Shown here one piece after another: positions 33,300 to 43,134 of a stretch of 64,000 nt of DNA (its first letter is position 1; every line of letters starts with the position of its first letter). The notes beneath the pieces were generated by a model, which made no database searches, was not told where the DNA came from, and saw nothing but the letters and a program-made list of their open reading frames with translations. The DNA comes from Bromus sterilis (Eukaryota > Streptophyta > Magnoliopsida > Poales > Poaceae), in assembly GCA_950022295.1 (NCBI GenBank), contig OX465600.1, positions 305,608,031 through 305,672,030 of the forward strand. The letters run 5' to 3'. The position numbers and the translations under genes are program-made.

Positions 33300-36200
33300 A
33301 TGTCAGATATTGTGAAGTTCGTATTTTACTATGGTCATAGTACTGTCCAAACAAATGAGATGGGAGTTGATCTTAGTGAATTTGAGTACATAGAGGTGCC
33401 ACTGAATGATCCTCAAAAATGGTCAATTAGTCAGGTGACAGACTGGTTGACAACCTCTTTAGGGCTTAATACTGAAAAATACACCGTCGGCGTTCATGCA
33501 TTATGGACCCCGTCAAGTTCAAATGTGTACTTTTATTTGAGGCCAATAGAGCGGCGCTCTCAGTGGATGAACTGGATACAAGGTTGTGCAAACAGGGGAT
33601 GCAATCCTGTCGCCCTAGTGCTTCCCGTCGTGAAGGAGGTCAGTCCTCCTGAAGGGCATGGTGGTTACGATCCTGGGCAGAGCAGTGAAAGGATACATAT
33701 GCCAAATGATGGAGATGATGCATATGTGTCAGGGCAAAATAGTCAGGTAGAAGGAGAGATTGCGAATGGGTATAACAGTGGGGAGGTAGATGCTGATGAG
33801 GTGGATGGACACATGCAAAACCAGATGGAAGAAGAAGATACAGATGATGATACAAATGATGAGGCCGATGATTCCGACGAGTCGGATGAAGAAAATGCAG
33901 AGGAGGTGCCTAATCCTGCATCATGGAATCAGGACTTCTCATCTGCAATGAATGTGAACGATGGGCATGATTCTGCCTGGTTATATCACCAGAACAACAT
34001 TGCGACGGGTGCTATGTATCCCAACAAGGAAGCCCTGAAGGATGCAATCATTAACTGGGCAATGTCCACCAAAAGGGTTTTCAGGACTAAGTTGTCAAGT
34101 CAGAAATACTTAACAATGGTATGCACGAACATGGAATGTCCCAGCAAGGTGCATGCCTATCTCCCTAAGTACGACACAAGTTGGGTGATAAGTGATTTAG
34201 TGCATCATACATGTGTTATTCCCAGTATCCCTCAAGATCATGGTAACCTTTCGTCCACGCTTATTGCTCGGTTGTTTTACACCGAGATAGTGGAGTGCAA
34301 AGCGATGGAAGTGAAGGCTATCCAGACAAAAGTGTTCGGCAGGTTGAACTATAATATTTCGTATGGCAAGGCATGGAGGGCTAAACATAGGGCGCTTGAG
34401 ACAAGATTTGGTTCATATTTTGATGCATATGACTCTGTTGTGCGGCTTCTTCAAACACTGCAGGGGAGGAATCCAGGCACATATGTCAACATCCAAGACT
34501 TTTTCATGCCAGAGTTTCCCACTGTGAAGGTTTTGCATCGACTGTTCTTCTCTTTCGGTGTCTGCATAGAAGCTTTCATTCATTGTCGACCGGTGATTTG
34601 TGTAGATGGCACTTTTCTCACCGGCAAGTACAAGGGTCAGATCCTGACCGCTATTGGTCAAGATGGCCAAAATCAAGTTGTCCCACTTGCATTTGCTTTT
34701 GTGGAGAGCGAGAACATTGAAAGTTGGACATGGTTCTTCAGGCAATTGAAAATAGCAGTTGTGCAGAATAAGCCGAATGTGTGCATCCTTCATGATAGGC
34801 ATGCAGGTATATTGAGTGCGATAAAGAAACTGACAAACCCTGGGCCTGATGAACAAACTCCATGGCTTGACTTGCAGAGTCGATGGTGCATGCGCCATCT
34901 CGGTGCCAATTTCTTCTCCCAGTTCAGAAATAAGAACCTTATGAATCTTTTCAAAAAACTGTGCAAACAGAATCAGGTATGGAAGTACAATTTGATCCGT
35001 CAAAGACTTAATGTGTGCACACAGAGACATGTTAGGGACAGGAAAGCTGCACGAGATGCAGCTGTGAGGGCACAGGTAGCGGCAGTAGCTGCACAGTTAG
35101 CAACAGGAACAACTGCCGTGGAGGGACAGGAAAACTGGAGGATACACCCGGATTGGGTTCAAAGGTACGTGTTATATTTAATTCTTTCGATCATGTACAT
35201 CAAAGGCTGAAACTTTCGCGCGTCTTGTTTTATTTAATGCAGGTTGAAATGGGCTGGGCTACCTTTTGCGCGTCTTGTTGAAGCCACGGAAACCTCTACA
35301 CGCCTCGCCATTGACGGGTCTCTTCTGAGTTGCTTACTGGACCGATGGAGGCCTGAGACTCACACCTTCCACTTTCGTTGGGGAGAGATGGCTCCTACTC
35401 TAGAGGATGTGTCCTTCTTGTTGGGTTTACCATTGGAGGGGTCAGCCATTGGACCTCTGGCGGCAACATCTACTTGGCAAGGTGATATGGCAGCGCCCTT
35501 CGCGCATTTGTATGCAGGTGCTCCGGACTTTGCCTCAGAGGCTCATGGACCTAAGTATGACTGGTTGCTAAATTTTCAGGTAAGTTCACATTTCTGTGTT
35601 CATATATTATCTCGTTTTAGAAGTAATTTCCTTATTTAGTAACACCTTCTCTTTACTCAATACAGATTCAGAAGTTTCCGGGGTATCCACATGTACCGTT
35701 GACAGCGACACAGATCACGCGGAGCCTAGAGGCATACCTTTTGTGGCTTCTAGGGAAGGTGATGTTCACAGAGAACCATGTGACAAGTATTAGCGCACGC
35801 TACATTGGTATTGCACTGGAGATCGCTTCAGCTGTGGAGCTTAAGAATATCACACAAAGGAGTTGGGGTTCTGCGGTTTTAGCGGCCACTTACCGAGGTA
35901 TGTGCAAGGGTTGCACGTTGCCGCCAGGTAACAAGGTAGCCCTTCTCGGTTGCCCTATATTTTTACAGTTGTGGTCGTGGGAGAGGTTCTCTATAGGACG
36001 TCCGAACATACATATTGAGGACAGTTGGCCTTCCGATGAGCTGAACGATGCTGCTGGCATAGACATGCCTACTTTCGGCATGTGTTGGACACGTTGCAAG
36101 GTGTGTGTCATTCTACAATTTCTTGCATTGCAACATAATTTGTCACAAAGATCCTTCTCTAACTTTCGCTAACTGTTATTTTGCACAGAGACGGTTTGCT

Positions 36201-37822
36201 ACTGAACAGATAAGGCGAGCCTACACAGCATTAAACGAGCAATTCGATGTGTACACTTGTGTGATCTGGCAGCCATATACACGAGAAGCCATAGCTGCAA
36301 GATACCCCAACGGTATTTCTGTTCTATGCACAAGGGATCGGGATTATTGGATGACAAAATCAAAGATCATGTTTGATGTCTTCGTCGAGGTGATGGCGCA
36401 ACAAGGAGTTATGAGGCAATTTGGTCTTCAACAGTTGGTTGACCCTCCGTCTACAGAGGATCCACTGCCACCAGAAATTCACAGGTATTATTAACATTCC
36501 ATATGTATGTATTATTTAGGACACTAATTTTGAAATCCGCTAATTTTGAACACAAACCATAATTTTAGGATCACAAGGAAGGGGGTAAATAGGACACTCA
36601 CTCAGTGGCTTCAGAGAGTTCAGCCATACATTACAGAGTGGGAGACTGCCACGACACACATTTGGAATGAGGATGCCAGGTTTGATATCCATCAATTCAA
36701 TGTCTATCTGCGACGGTACATGGCCGGAACACAGTTGCGCATCATTCAGCACTCTCTCCCTGAGGTGATGCCCGTCCCTGCTACGGGGGACACGTACCCC
36801 AGCTTTGATACTTCCGGCTCCAGACAATTAGCGGTAACATATATTCTCTTTACCAAATGCATTTAGTTAACTAATATGTTGATGTGGTTACTTATTAAAT
36901 CATCGTTTCAATTCCAGGCTGACATTACACTCGATCTGAGGGATGAGATGAATGCGCTTGCACGTTCATCATCGTCAGGCCCTCTTCTTCCATACCGGGG
37001 TCGTTTTGCACGCATTCAACAGAAGTTACGAGCTCTCTACGATGTTATCACGTGCAACCGCACTTCAGATGTTGTTCAACATCATCATCTACAGCGACCA
37101 CCGCGTTCCTCCACTGAGCATCGACACCACCCGCGTCCACGTGTAGAGCAAGGTCCCACATCTGGCTATCCGTATCAGCCACCCCCTCCTGACCAGGCGG
37201 GAGGATCAGCATGGCAGTACCAGCAGCAGGGGCCCACATCTGGCTACCCGTATCAGCCACCCCCTCCTGACCAGGCGGGGGGATCAGCATGGCAGTACCA
37301 GCAGCAGGGTACCACGTCTAGCTACCCGTATCAGCCACCCCGTCCTGACCAGGCGGGAGGTTCAGCATGGCAGTACCAGCAGCAGGGTCCCACGTCTAGC
37401 TACCCGTATCAGCCACCCCGTCCTGACCAGGCGGGAGGTTCAGCATGGCAGTACTCGCAGGATGGTCCTCCATCCTTTCACCCAGCGTCACAACAGCAGG
37501 GTATGTCACTTTATAATTATAATTGGAACTACATTTGTCTTCAGTACTTATGTTTCATCCTACAGGAACCGGAAATGATACGCCTATGTCTGGATCTGTG
37601 TGGGCTAGTGAACCAGATCCTGAGGACAGTACACATGATTACATGTCGCAGCAGAACGACTGGATAGACATGTATTCGACTCCTCCACCAGGCCCCACCC
37701 AGGAGACACAGTATGATCAGGACGGTTCTGAGATTCCTCTTCGGCAATTTAGGGCACCTCACAGGTATGGCTGGACGACGCCTACTACACTTCCTGACCG
37801 CCGTCCCAGACGCCATCCTTGA
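33300..37822 (+). CDS. MuDR-type transposase fused to a plant mobile domain (PMD)
   Basis: Predicted exons: 33300-35164, 35243-35579, 35666-36100, 36189-36484, 36569-36833, 36918-37500, 37566-37822. Each intron has GT-AG ends; the exons total 4,038 bases, an exact multiple of three, with no internal stop, giving 1,345 residues. Exon 1 holds an N-terminal MuDR-type domain, an acidic linker (about residues 160-205), a zinc-binding-like region, and the MULE transposase core with DGTF (Asp436), LHDRHAG (Asp499) and CMRH (Cys530, His533). The usual downstream helical part and SWIM finger are absent. From residue 622 a PMD domain follows (DRWRPETHTFHF, GEMAPTLEDVSFLLGLPLEG, VALLGCPIFLQLWSWER). The tail has four 26-residue Tyr/Pro/Gln-rich repeats (37152-37463). 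The third catalytic acid was not located, so activity is uncertain. Confidence 0.88.
37152..37463 (+). repeat. four 78-bp coding repeats
   Basis: Four 26-residue units containing YPYQPP and DQAGGSAWQY, differing at a few positions (Gly/Ser, Pro/Arg). They lie in exon 6 of the MuDR-PMD gene and keep the frame. This is a low-complexity tail, perhaps for protein contacts. Confidence 0.9.
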
Positions 37823-38059
37823 AGCACCTCCCTATCAGACTTATGCCTATTATATGTATGAGACTTATGCCTATTCTATGTATGAGACTTATGCCTATGC
37901 TTATGTATGAGACATATGCCTATTCTATGTACGAGACTTATGCCTATTCACTACATCAACTCTTCATCATTATTCTTGCTAATAATCGTACGACATGGTA
38001 CGGCATAAATTAAATGAAACCACTTAAACTGAAAGTAAGATACAACGTAGTGCTTATCG
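37823..38059 (+). repeat. 3' region with a 24-bp tandem repeat
   Basis: Directly after the MuDR-PMD stop, a unit of about 24 bp (tatgagacttatgcctattc) is repeated about five times to about 37955. The remainder up to 38059 is non-coding. It probably forms the 3' untranslated region. Confidence 0.75.
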
Positions 38060-38064
38060 CTAAC

Positions 38065-38462
38065 AGTACATAAAGTCGTCAACACTTTTTTTTCCACGGT
38101 AAGTTTCCGTGCTTGTCTGGCATGAAGTCATCATCACTATCTTCAGCGGGCTTTGCTGATGCATCGCTTGATTTCTTCTTCTTGGATGACACTGATGCAT
38201 CACTGTTACCTGTTTTTTTTTCCACGGTAAGTTTCCGTGCTTGTCTGGCATAAAGTCATCATCACTATCTTCAGCGGGCTTTGCTGATGCATCGCTTGAT
38301 TTCTTCTTCTTGGATGACACTGATGCAGCATTGTTACCTTTTTTTTTTCCACGGTAAGTTTTCGTGCTTGTCTGGCATAAATTCATCATCACTATCTTCA
38401 GCCAGCTTTGGTGATGCACCACTTGATTTCTTCTTATTCTTCGAGCTTGAGCCTTCATCCAT
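38065..38462 (-). repeat. three tandem copies of a ~120-bp unit encoding a Lys/Asp-rich peptide
   Basis: Three diverged copies of a unit that reads, on the minus strand, as Lys-rich, then EDSDDDFMPDKH, then LPWKKK. Each copy ends in an A-run of 8 to 10 bases (T-run on the plus strand), and the reading frame shifts between copies at these runs. Only the first copy is in frame with the best start codon. Confidence 0.8.
38334..38462 (-). CDS. small lysine-rich ORF of the MULE, convergent to the transposase gene
   Basis: 42 codons from ATG 38462-38460 (MDEGSSSKNKKK) to TAA at 38336-38334. The peptide is Ser/Lys-rich, with an acidic core EDSDDEFMPDKH and a basic end PWKKKR. I do not recognise a family. 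Its position and tail-to-tail orientation recall mudrB of maize MuDR, but no sequence likeness was seen. A longer frame from ATG 38458 (132 codons) covers the second copy in its conserved frame but reads the first copy out of frame. It may be a genuine small gene or a remnant. Confidence 0.45.
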   Translation of the reverse strand: MDEGSSSKNKKKSSGASPKLAEDSDDEFMPDKHENLPWKKKR

Positions 38463-38795
38463 CACTGCAGAAGGAGAAGAGTGAATGAGGAGAAACAGAG
38501 GCAAATATGAGGTCTTTTTAAAGAACCGACGAGCCTCAGTGCGCTACTACTTTCCTCAAAGTTAGCGCAATCAATGTCTCCTCAGCGCCGAAAGCGTCCC
38601 AACCCTCTCTCCTCAGCACCGAAAGTGTCTGAACCTGTCTCCTCAGCGCCGAAAGCGTTTCAATCCCTGTCACCTCACCACCGAAAGCATCCCAATCCCG
38701 GTCACCTCACCACCGAAAGCATCCCAATCCCGGTGTCCTTAGCGCCGAAAGTTCGTGAGGCCAATGGAGCAAATATTTTTTTACCAATTTTTTTT
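38463..38795. repeat. ~32-bp tandem repeat upstream of the small ORF
   Basis: Units like tctcctcagcgccgaaagcg recur about five times between 38575 and 38755. No coding sequence was recognised. It would be the promoter side of the minus-strand small ORF. Confidence 0.7.
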
Positions 38796-38934
38796 ATCCA
38801 GTCGGCCACGGGTTGGCCAACTGGGCCAATTGGGCACAGCCAGGCCGACTGCATGGCTACCAGGCCGAGTGAAGTTCCAGTCGGCCACGGCTAGGCCGAA
38901 TGGAACCCTATCGGCCACGGCGTGGCCAACTGGA

Positions 38935-39070
38935 TCCAATCGGCCAGGCCGTGACCAACTGGATCCAGTTGGCCACGCCGTGGCCTAAGGTGTATTATTT
39001 TTGAAATTTTTTAAAAACGTGCATTATTTTCGTAATTTTTTTTAATAAATGTATTATTTAAAAAAAAATA
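38935..39070 (-). repeat. MULE right terminal inverted repeat
   Basis: Near-perfect complement of the left terminal repeat, ending aaaaaaaata at 39070 and followed at once by the target duplication tgtgcatcc. Confidence 0.9.
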
Positions 39071-39608
39071 TGTGCATCCAGTGCTATGGTTTTGTGTGCT
39101 TATCTACTGTTGTCCCCTGACATGATTGTTTGATCGTCGAGCGTCCACCTAATTCTTCATGTTTTTGGGCCTATTCGTCAACTTCCAGTGACCTGTCGGA
39201 CGTCCGACGCGTCGGACGTCCGAAACCCGTCGGATTTCCGACATTACCTGTTGACCACACCTGGAGCTCCAGTCTGTCCGGCCCACTTAGAATCAGCCCG
39301 TTTCGGATATCCGTTGGCTGTCGGACGTCCGACGCGTCGGACGTCCGAAGTGGGCTGCCCTATATAAACTGGGCGTCCGGCCGAGGGGGGCAGGTTTCCT
39401 TCCCCTCGGCCGTTCCCCTCTGGACTCCTCTGCGCCTCCACTGCCCGCAGTTGCCGCCGGTCGCCCCGGTCTCCCTGGTGCTCCTCTCCCCCGGATCTCC
39501 TCCCCCGCGGTACCTCTCGTCCCGATCTACCTTTCCATCCGATTGGTTTTTGCCATGGTTGCATGTTTCTTACCTCATTCTTGCATCCTCTTCCTCTAGG
39601 GATTCGCA
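39071..39608 (+). promoter_or_regulatory. internal promoter-like region of the SIRE-like element
   Basis: Between the MULE and the downstream ORF. It carries four perfect TCGGACGTCCGA palindromes at 39196, 39212, 39321 and 39337, arranged as two identical pairs separated by CGCG, so each pair is a 28-base palindrome. Variants lie at 39230 and 39303. A TATA box (tatataaa, 39361-39368) starts 12 bases after the last palindrome. A pyrimidine-rich leader leads to the ATG at 39609. This is the same module as in the LTRs and probably drives the downstream ORF. Confidence 0.65.
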
Positions 39609-41265
39609 ATGGTGAGGACAAAAACTTGCAGTCGCAAGGATCGTGAGGCCTCTGGTTCCCGTGGTATGCGTTTCCCTAGCGTTCTCTCCTTCGTGTGTCT
39701 TACTTTGTTGATTAGGGTTTCGTACTCATACTCCTCATATATGGCTAGGTGGTTCCGGGGATGAGCCGCCTCGTCTTCGTCGCCGCATGAAGCATCCGAC
39801 CTACACGGAACCCTCCTCGGACAGTGAGCACCCTCCTAGCGAGGACGATAGTCCCTATGCTTCTGAGTCTGAGGCTGACGAGGAGTTTGTCGTTGAAGAA
39901 GATGATCCCCCAGTGGTGACTCTCCCCTCCAAACTTGGGGTGCGTCGCCCGACTAAGGGCTCCTCATCGGCGTCTGGTGCTCGTGCAGGTGTTGATCCTG
40001 ATGATGCGCCTCCTATCCCGATACATATCTCGTCTGAGCCGGTGGTTGCTACTGGACGTATGATGACAGATTACTCGAAGATCTCTTTAGATGCCTACCG
40101 CAAGCTTCGCCGTGTTAATCAGTTTGAGGCTCCTCGGGACTGTCTGGACAGCCGATTCCGGACCAATGTGCAGGCCGATATCTTCACGTCAGTTGCAGTT
40201 CGTCAGGATCTTGCTAACTCCCATGCCTGCATCCCCCTTGACTTCATCCGGGAGAATCCAGACAAATTTCCCGGTGTGATGGAGCTTATTGAGTCTGTGG
40301 GGCTCGGTCCAGTGTTCAACTTTCGGCATGACTGGAACTCTGCTGCGATCCTTCAGTTCTATGCCACCTGCTACTTTCACACCGATCACCGGGCGATCTC
40401 ATGGATGACTGGGGAGCAGCAGTGCACCGCCACCTTTGCTCAGTTTCAGAGGGCTCTGCACATTCGCGCCTCTGGAGTCCGGCTTCATGTCTCTACCAAG
40501 GAGAAGCCCAAGGGGATCAATGACTGTCTGTGTTTTATTAAGTCTGGGATTCATGCTGATGACACCTACAGGAAGGCCAATGACATATCCATTTGGAAGC
40601 ATCACTATAGGTTCCTATACCAGTGCATCCTTCGGACTCTTTATCCCAAGTCTGGTGATAAGACTCATTGCAGCAGCTCAGCTATCACACTGATGTGCCA
40701 TATCCATGACTCCCCTCAGAAGCGTCTTGATGTGGTCCACTATCTCTGGCACGAGATCCGGATGGCGAGTCTTCAGCAGCGTCGCCAATATCCGCATGCA
40801 CCGTTCATCATGGCTCTCATTCAGTCCGTCGTCTCCTCCCCAGTGGAGATCACTCAGCACCACGCTGTTTGGTCCATTCTGGAGCACATGTACTTTGATG
40901 CTCCTGCGGTTGGTCTGACACGCCCTGTTCCGATACACACCACGGTTCGTGGTAACCTTGATCGTCATTCTGTGGAGCAGGCTCCTCTGCGCCGTATGGC
41001 TCAGTTTTTGGGAAAGGCCCAAGCGGCTATGATGCGTGCTATTTCATTCAACTGCCACTCCAACCACACGGTGGTCTCGCGCCTTATCCAGTCCAAGAAC
41101 TCCCTCAAGGCTCGTCTGCGTGCACATGGCGAGGCCAATGTCAGTGATGATGAGCGCCTTCCGGATGCTCCTCCCGCTGATCTTGGATTCGATTTTCCTT
41201 CTGGACCAGAGTGGGAGGATTTCTTCTCTGGAGACCCTGGTGCTAGTGGCAGTGGGACTCACTAG
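39609..41265 (+). CDS. extra ORF downstream of pol in the SIRE-like element
   Basis: Predicted exons 39609-39663 and 39749-41265 with a GT-AG intron between them. Together they make 1,572 bases (523 residues) in one frame, starting MVRTKTCSRKDREASG. Without splicing, the first in-frame ATG is 39787. The N-terminus is basic, then a strongly acidic Ser/Glu/Asp stretch (about residues 35-70), then a globular region of about 370 residues with no membrane span. It recalls the plant transposon protein domain found in env-like or antisense ORFs of large retroelements, but I cannot name it with confidence. Position after pol matches the third ORF of SIRE/Maximus elements. Function unknown; the frame is intact, unlike gag-pol. 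Confidence 0.75.
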
Positions 41266-41742
41266 TTTGTCAGCACGTGTGCCCCTTTTTGGTCCTTGAT
41301 GCCAAAGGGGGAGAGTCAGTCATATGTCGTATGTGGTTCTTTTGGTGTCTAAGTGTTCGTATGTTCGTCTCTTGATTATGTCGTTATGTGGGATCTGATG
41401 TGTGTAAGACCTTTTATGTGTGATTGTCTTGTGTACTGTATAATGCATTGTGTACCTTGTGTTACGCTTGGTTTTGCTCTTGCGTTTGGATGGCTTGTGG
41501 CATTATTGGTCTATTAGGTTTGGTGCAATCTAATATTTCATCTCCATAATCAACGATTGCGCCGTGATATCATGTATTGTGACTCGCTCCAAAATGTGTG
41601 CATCTTGTGTGAAAATAGAGAATCTTATATGCACACATTAAGGGGGAGCTCATTGTAAAACTTGCTCCCACCAAAAGCATATTGTTGAACAATTTTGGGG
41701 AGCTATATGTATGTTGTCATCAACTACCAAAAAGGGGGAGAT
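41266..41742 (+). other. SIRE-like 3' untranslated region with polypurine tracts
   Basis: Non-coding. Polypurine tracts aaagggggagag (41304-41315), aagggggag (41640-41648) and aaaaagggggaga (41729-41741); the last ends one base before the 3' LTR and is the likely plus-strand primer. Repeated tracts are a known trait of SIRE elements. Confidence 0.8.
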
Positions 41743-43134
41743 TGAAAGTGCTATCTTGCCCCTAATGATATTTTGATGTTGATGACAATTTACATATAGA
41801 GGACTAATCATGTGTGCCAAGTATATCTCAGGTTTTAGTCCTCGGTGCGGTGTGTTGGTGGATCAAGGACCATCTAGTCATGTCGATGTGCTCAAGAAAT
41901 GATATTAAAGTGTAAGCTTTTCGGTTTATCTTGAGTATAGGGATCCCCGCACTATTAAGAGGGGATCAGTGGGTTTGTGTTTAAGATTTGCTCAAAGCTA
42001 ATTAAAAACAAAAAACATCTCGACACAAAAGTGGAGCTCCAAAGTAAAAATATGATCACTGCTTTCGGGCGTCCGACGTGTTTCGGACGTCCGACATTTC
42101 AAAGTTTCGGACGTCCGACATCTCGTATGTTGGTTATTATAAGAAAGGTCAGTAGACATGCAAAAATGACGGGCTTCCGACGAACTTCGGACGTCCGATC
42201 CATCGGACGTCCGATCCGTCGGACGTCCGAACTTTGTCGGACTTCCGTTGAGCTACTGTTCTTTTCTTTGCGATGTTCATTGCTGCACCCATAGATTACA
42301 CTTCGGACGTCCGACATGTGAACTTTCAGACGTCCGATACCTGACGGACATCCGACACTTACACAGGATTATTCTTCCAACGGCCATTTCGCCTCTTGGA
42401 CTATAAATACCCCCTCACTCCCACTTGTGAGGGTTGACCACTTCATTTAAGACACCCAAGAACACAAGTGCTCCATCTCACTCTCTCCCTCACCAAATCT
42501 CAGATCCCGGAGAGTTCCTTGAGAGTTCTTGACGGATCTTTCACCCAGTGATAGATCCGCCCCTTCCCCATCTTCCAACCAAAGCAAATCGTGTTTTGAG
42601 CAAGTCTTGAGAATTTCCCATTGATCTTGTTACTCTTGGAGGTTGGAGACTCCTAGGCGGGTAGGAGTTCTTCGGAGAGGAATCGACCATTGTGATTACC
42701 CCCGTTGAGTTTGTGAGGGTTTGGTGACCACTTTTAAGGTCAACCGGTAGTGGTTGGGAATCGCCTTCGTGGTGATATCTCAAGGGGAATAGAGTGAGCC
42801 TTCGTGGCGTTGGTGTGCCTTCGTGGTTTCACCCACTCTCTCCGAACGGTGAGTAGCTTCCCTCCAAGGAAGTGAACATCGGGATACATCGTTGTCTCCG
42901 CGTCATTCGGTTATCCCTACTCTTTTCCCTTACTACTTGTACTACCGTATTATTTGCCCCTCACTTCCTTGTGTGTATTGTGCTTCTTGTTTATCTTGTC
43001 TTTGCTAAATAGACCTTGCAATTATTAGGCACACTTTGTTTTCCGCACTATTGCTTAAAAATTGCTAAGTAGTGATAAAATTTGTAATAAGACCTATTCA
43101 CCCCCCCCCCTCTAGGTCTATCTCGATCCTTTCA
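41743..43134 (+). repeat. 3' LTR of the SIRE-like element
   Basis: 1,392 bp, closely similar to the 5' LTR. It also has six perfect TCGGACGTCCGA copies (starting 42083, 42107, 42187, 42203, 42219 and 42303), but in a different arrangement. It ends CTTTCA directly before gtttt and the resumed LINE. Confidence 0.93.

Larger units (their letters stand above)
32293..39070 (+). mobile_element. Mutator-like element (MULE), 6.8 kb, with MuDR-PMD gene
   Basis: A perfect 9-bp target duplication tgtgcatcc (32284-32292 and 39071-39079) flanks the element, the hallmark of Mutator insertion. The terminal inverted repeats exceed 100 bp: the left one begins gattttttttt then aaaataatacatttatt, and the right one is its near complement. 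Both continue into arrays of GGCCGACTGG-type motifs (32375-32585 and 38800-38990). It carries a seven-exon transposase/PMD gene on the plus strand and a small lysine-rich ORF on the minus strand, convergent as in maize MuDR. It sits between pol and the downstream ORF of the SIRE-like element, so it is younger than that element. Confidence 0.95.
24530..43134 (+). mobile_element. SIRE/Maximus-like Ty1/copia retrotransposon, 18.6 kb with nested insertion
   Basis: LTRs at 24530-25922 and 41743-43134 begin TGAAAG and end CTTTCA. The element contains a primer-binding site, gag with zinc knuckle, pol in copia order (protease, integrase, reverse transcriptase, RNase H), a long 3' region with an additional ORF, and several polypurine tracts. 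Long gag, large LTRs, the extra ORF after pol and multiple polypurine tracts are typical of the SIRE (Maximus) lineage. Without the Mutator insertion and one target copy it would be about 11.8 kb. It lies in the LINE; gag and pol carry stops and frameshifts, so it is not autonomous now. Confidence 0.92.

Noticed and set aside
34413..35030. 205-codon minus-strand frame opposite the transposase
   Set aside because: Shadow of the MuDR-type coding exon, which has clear conserved motifs on the plus strand.
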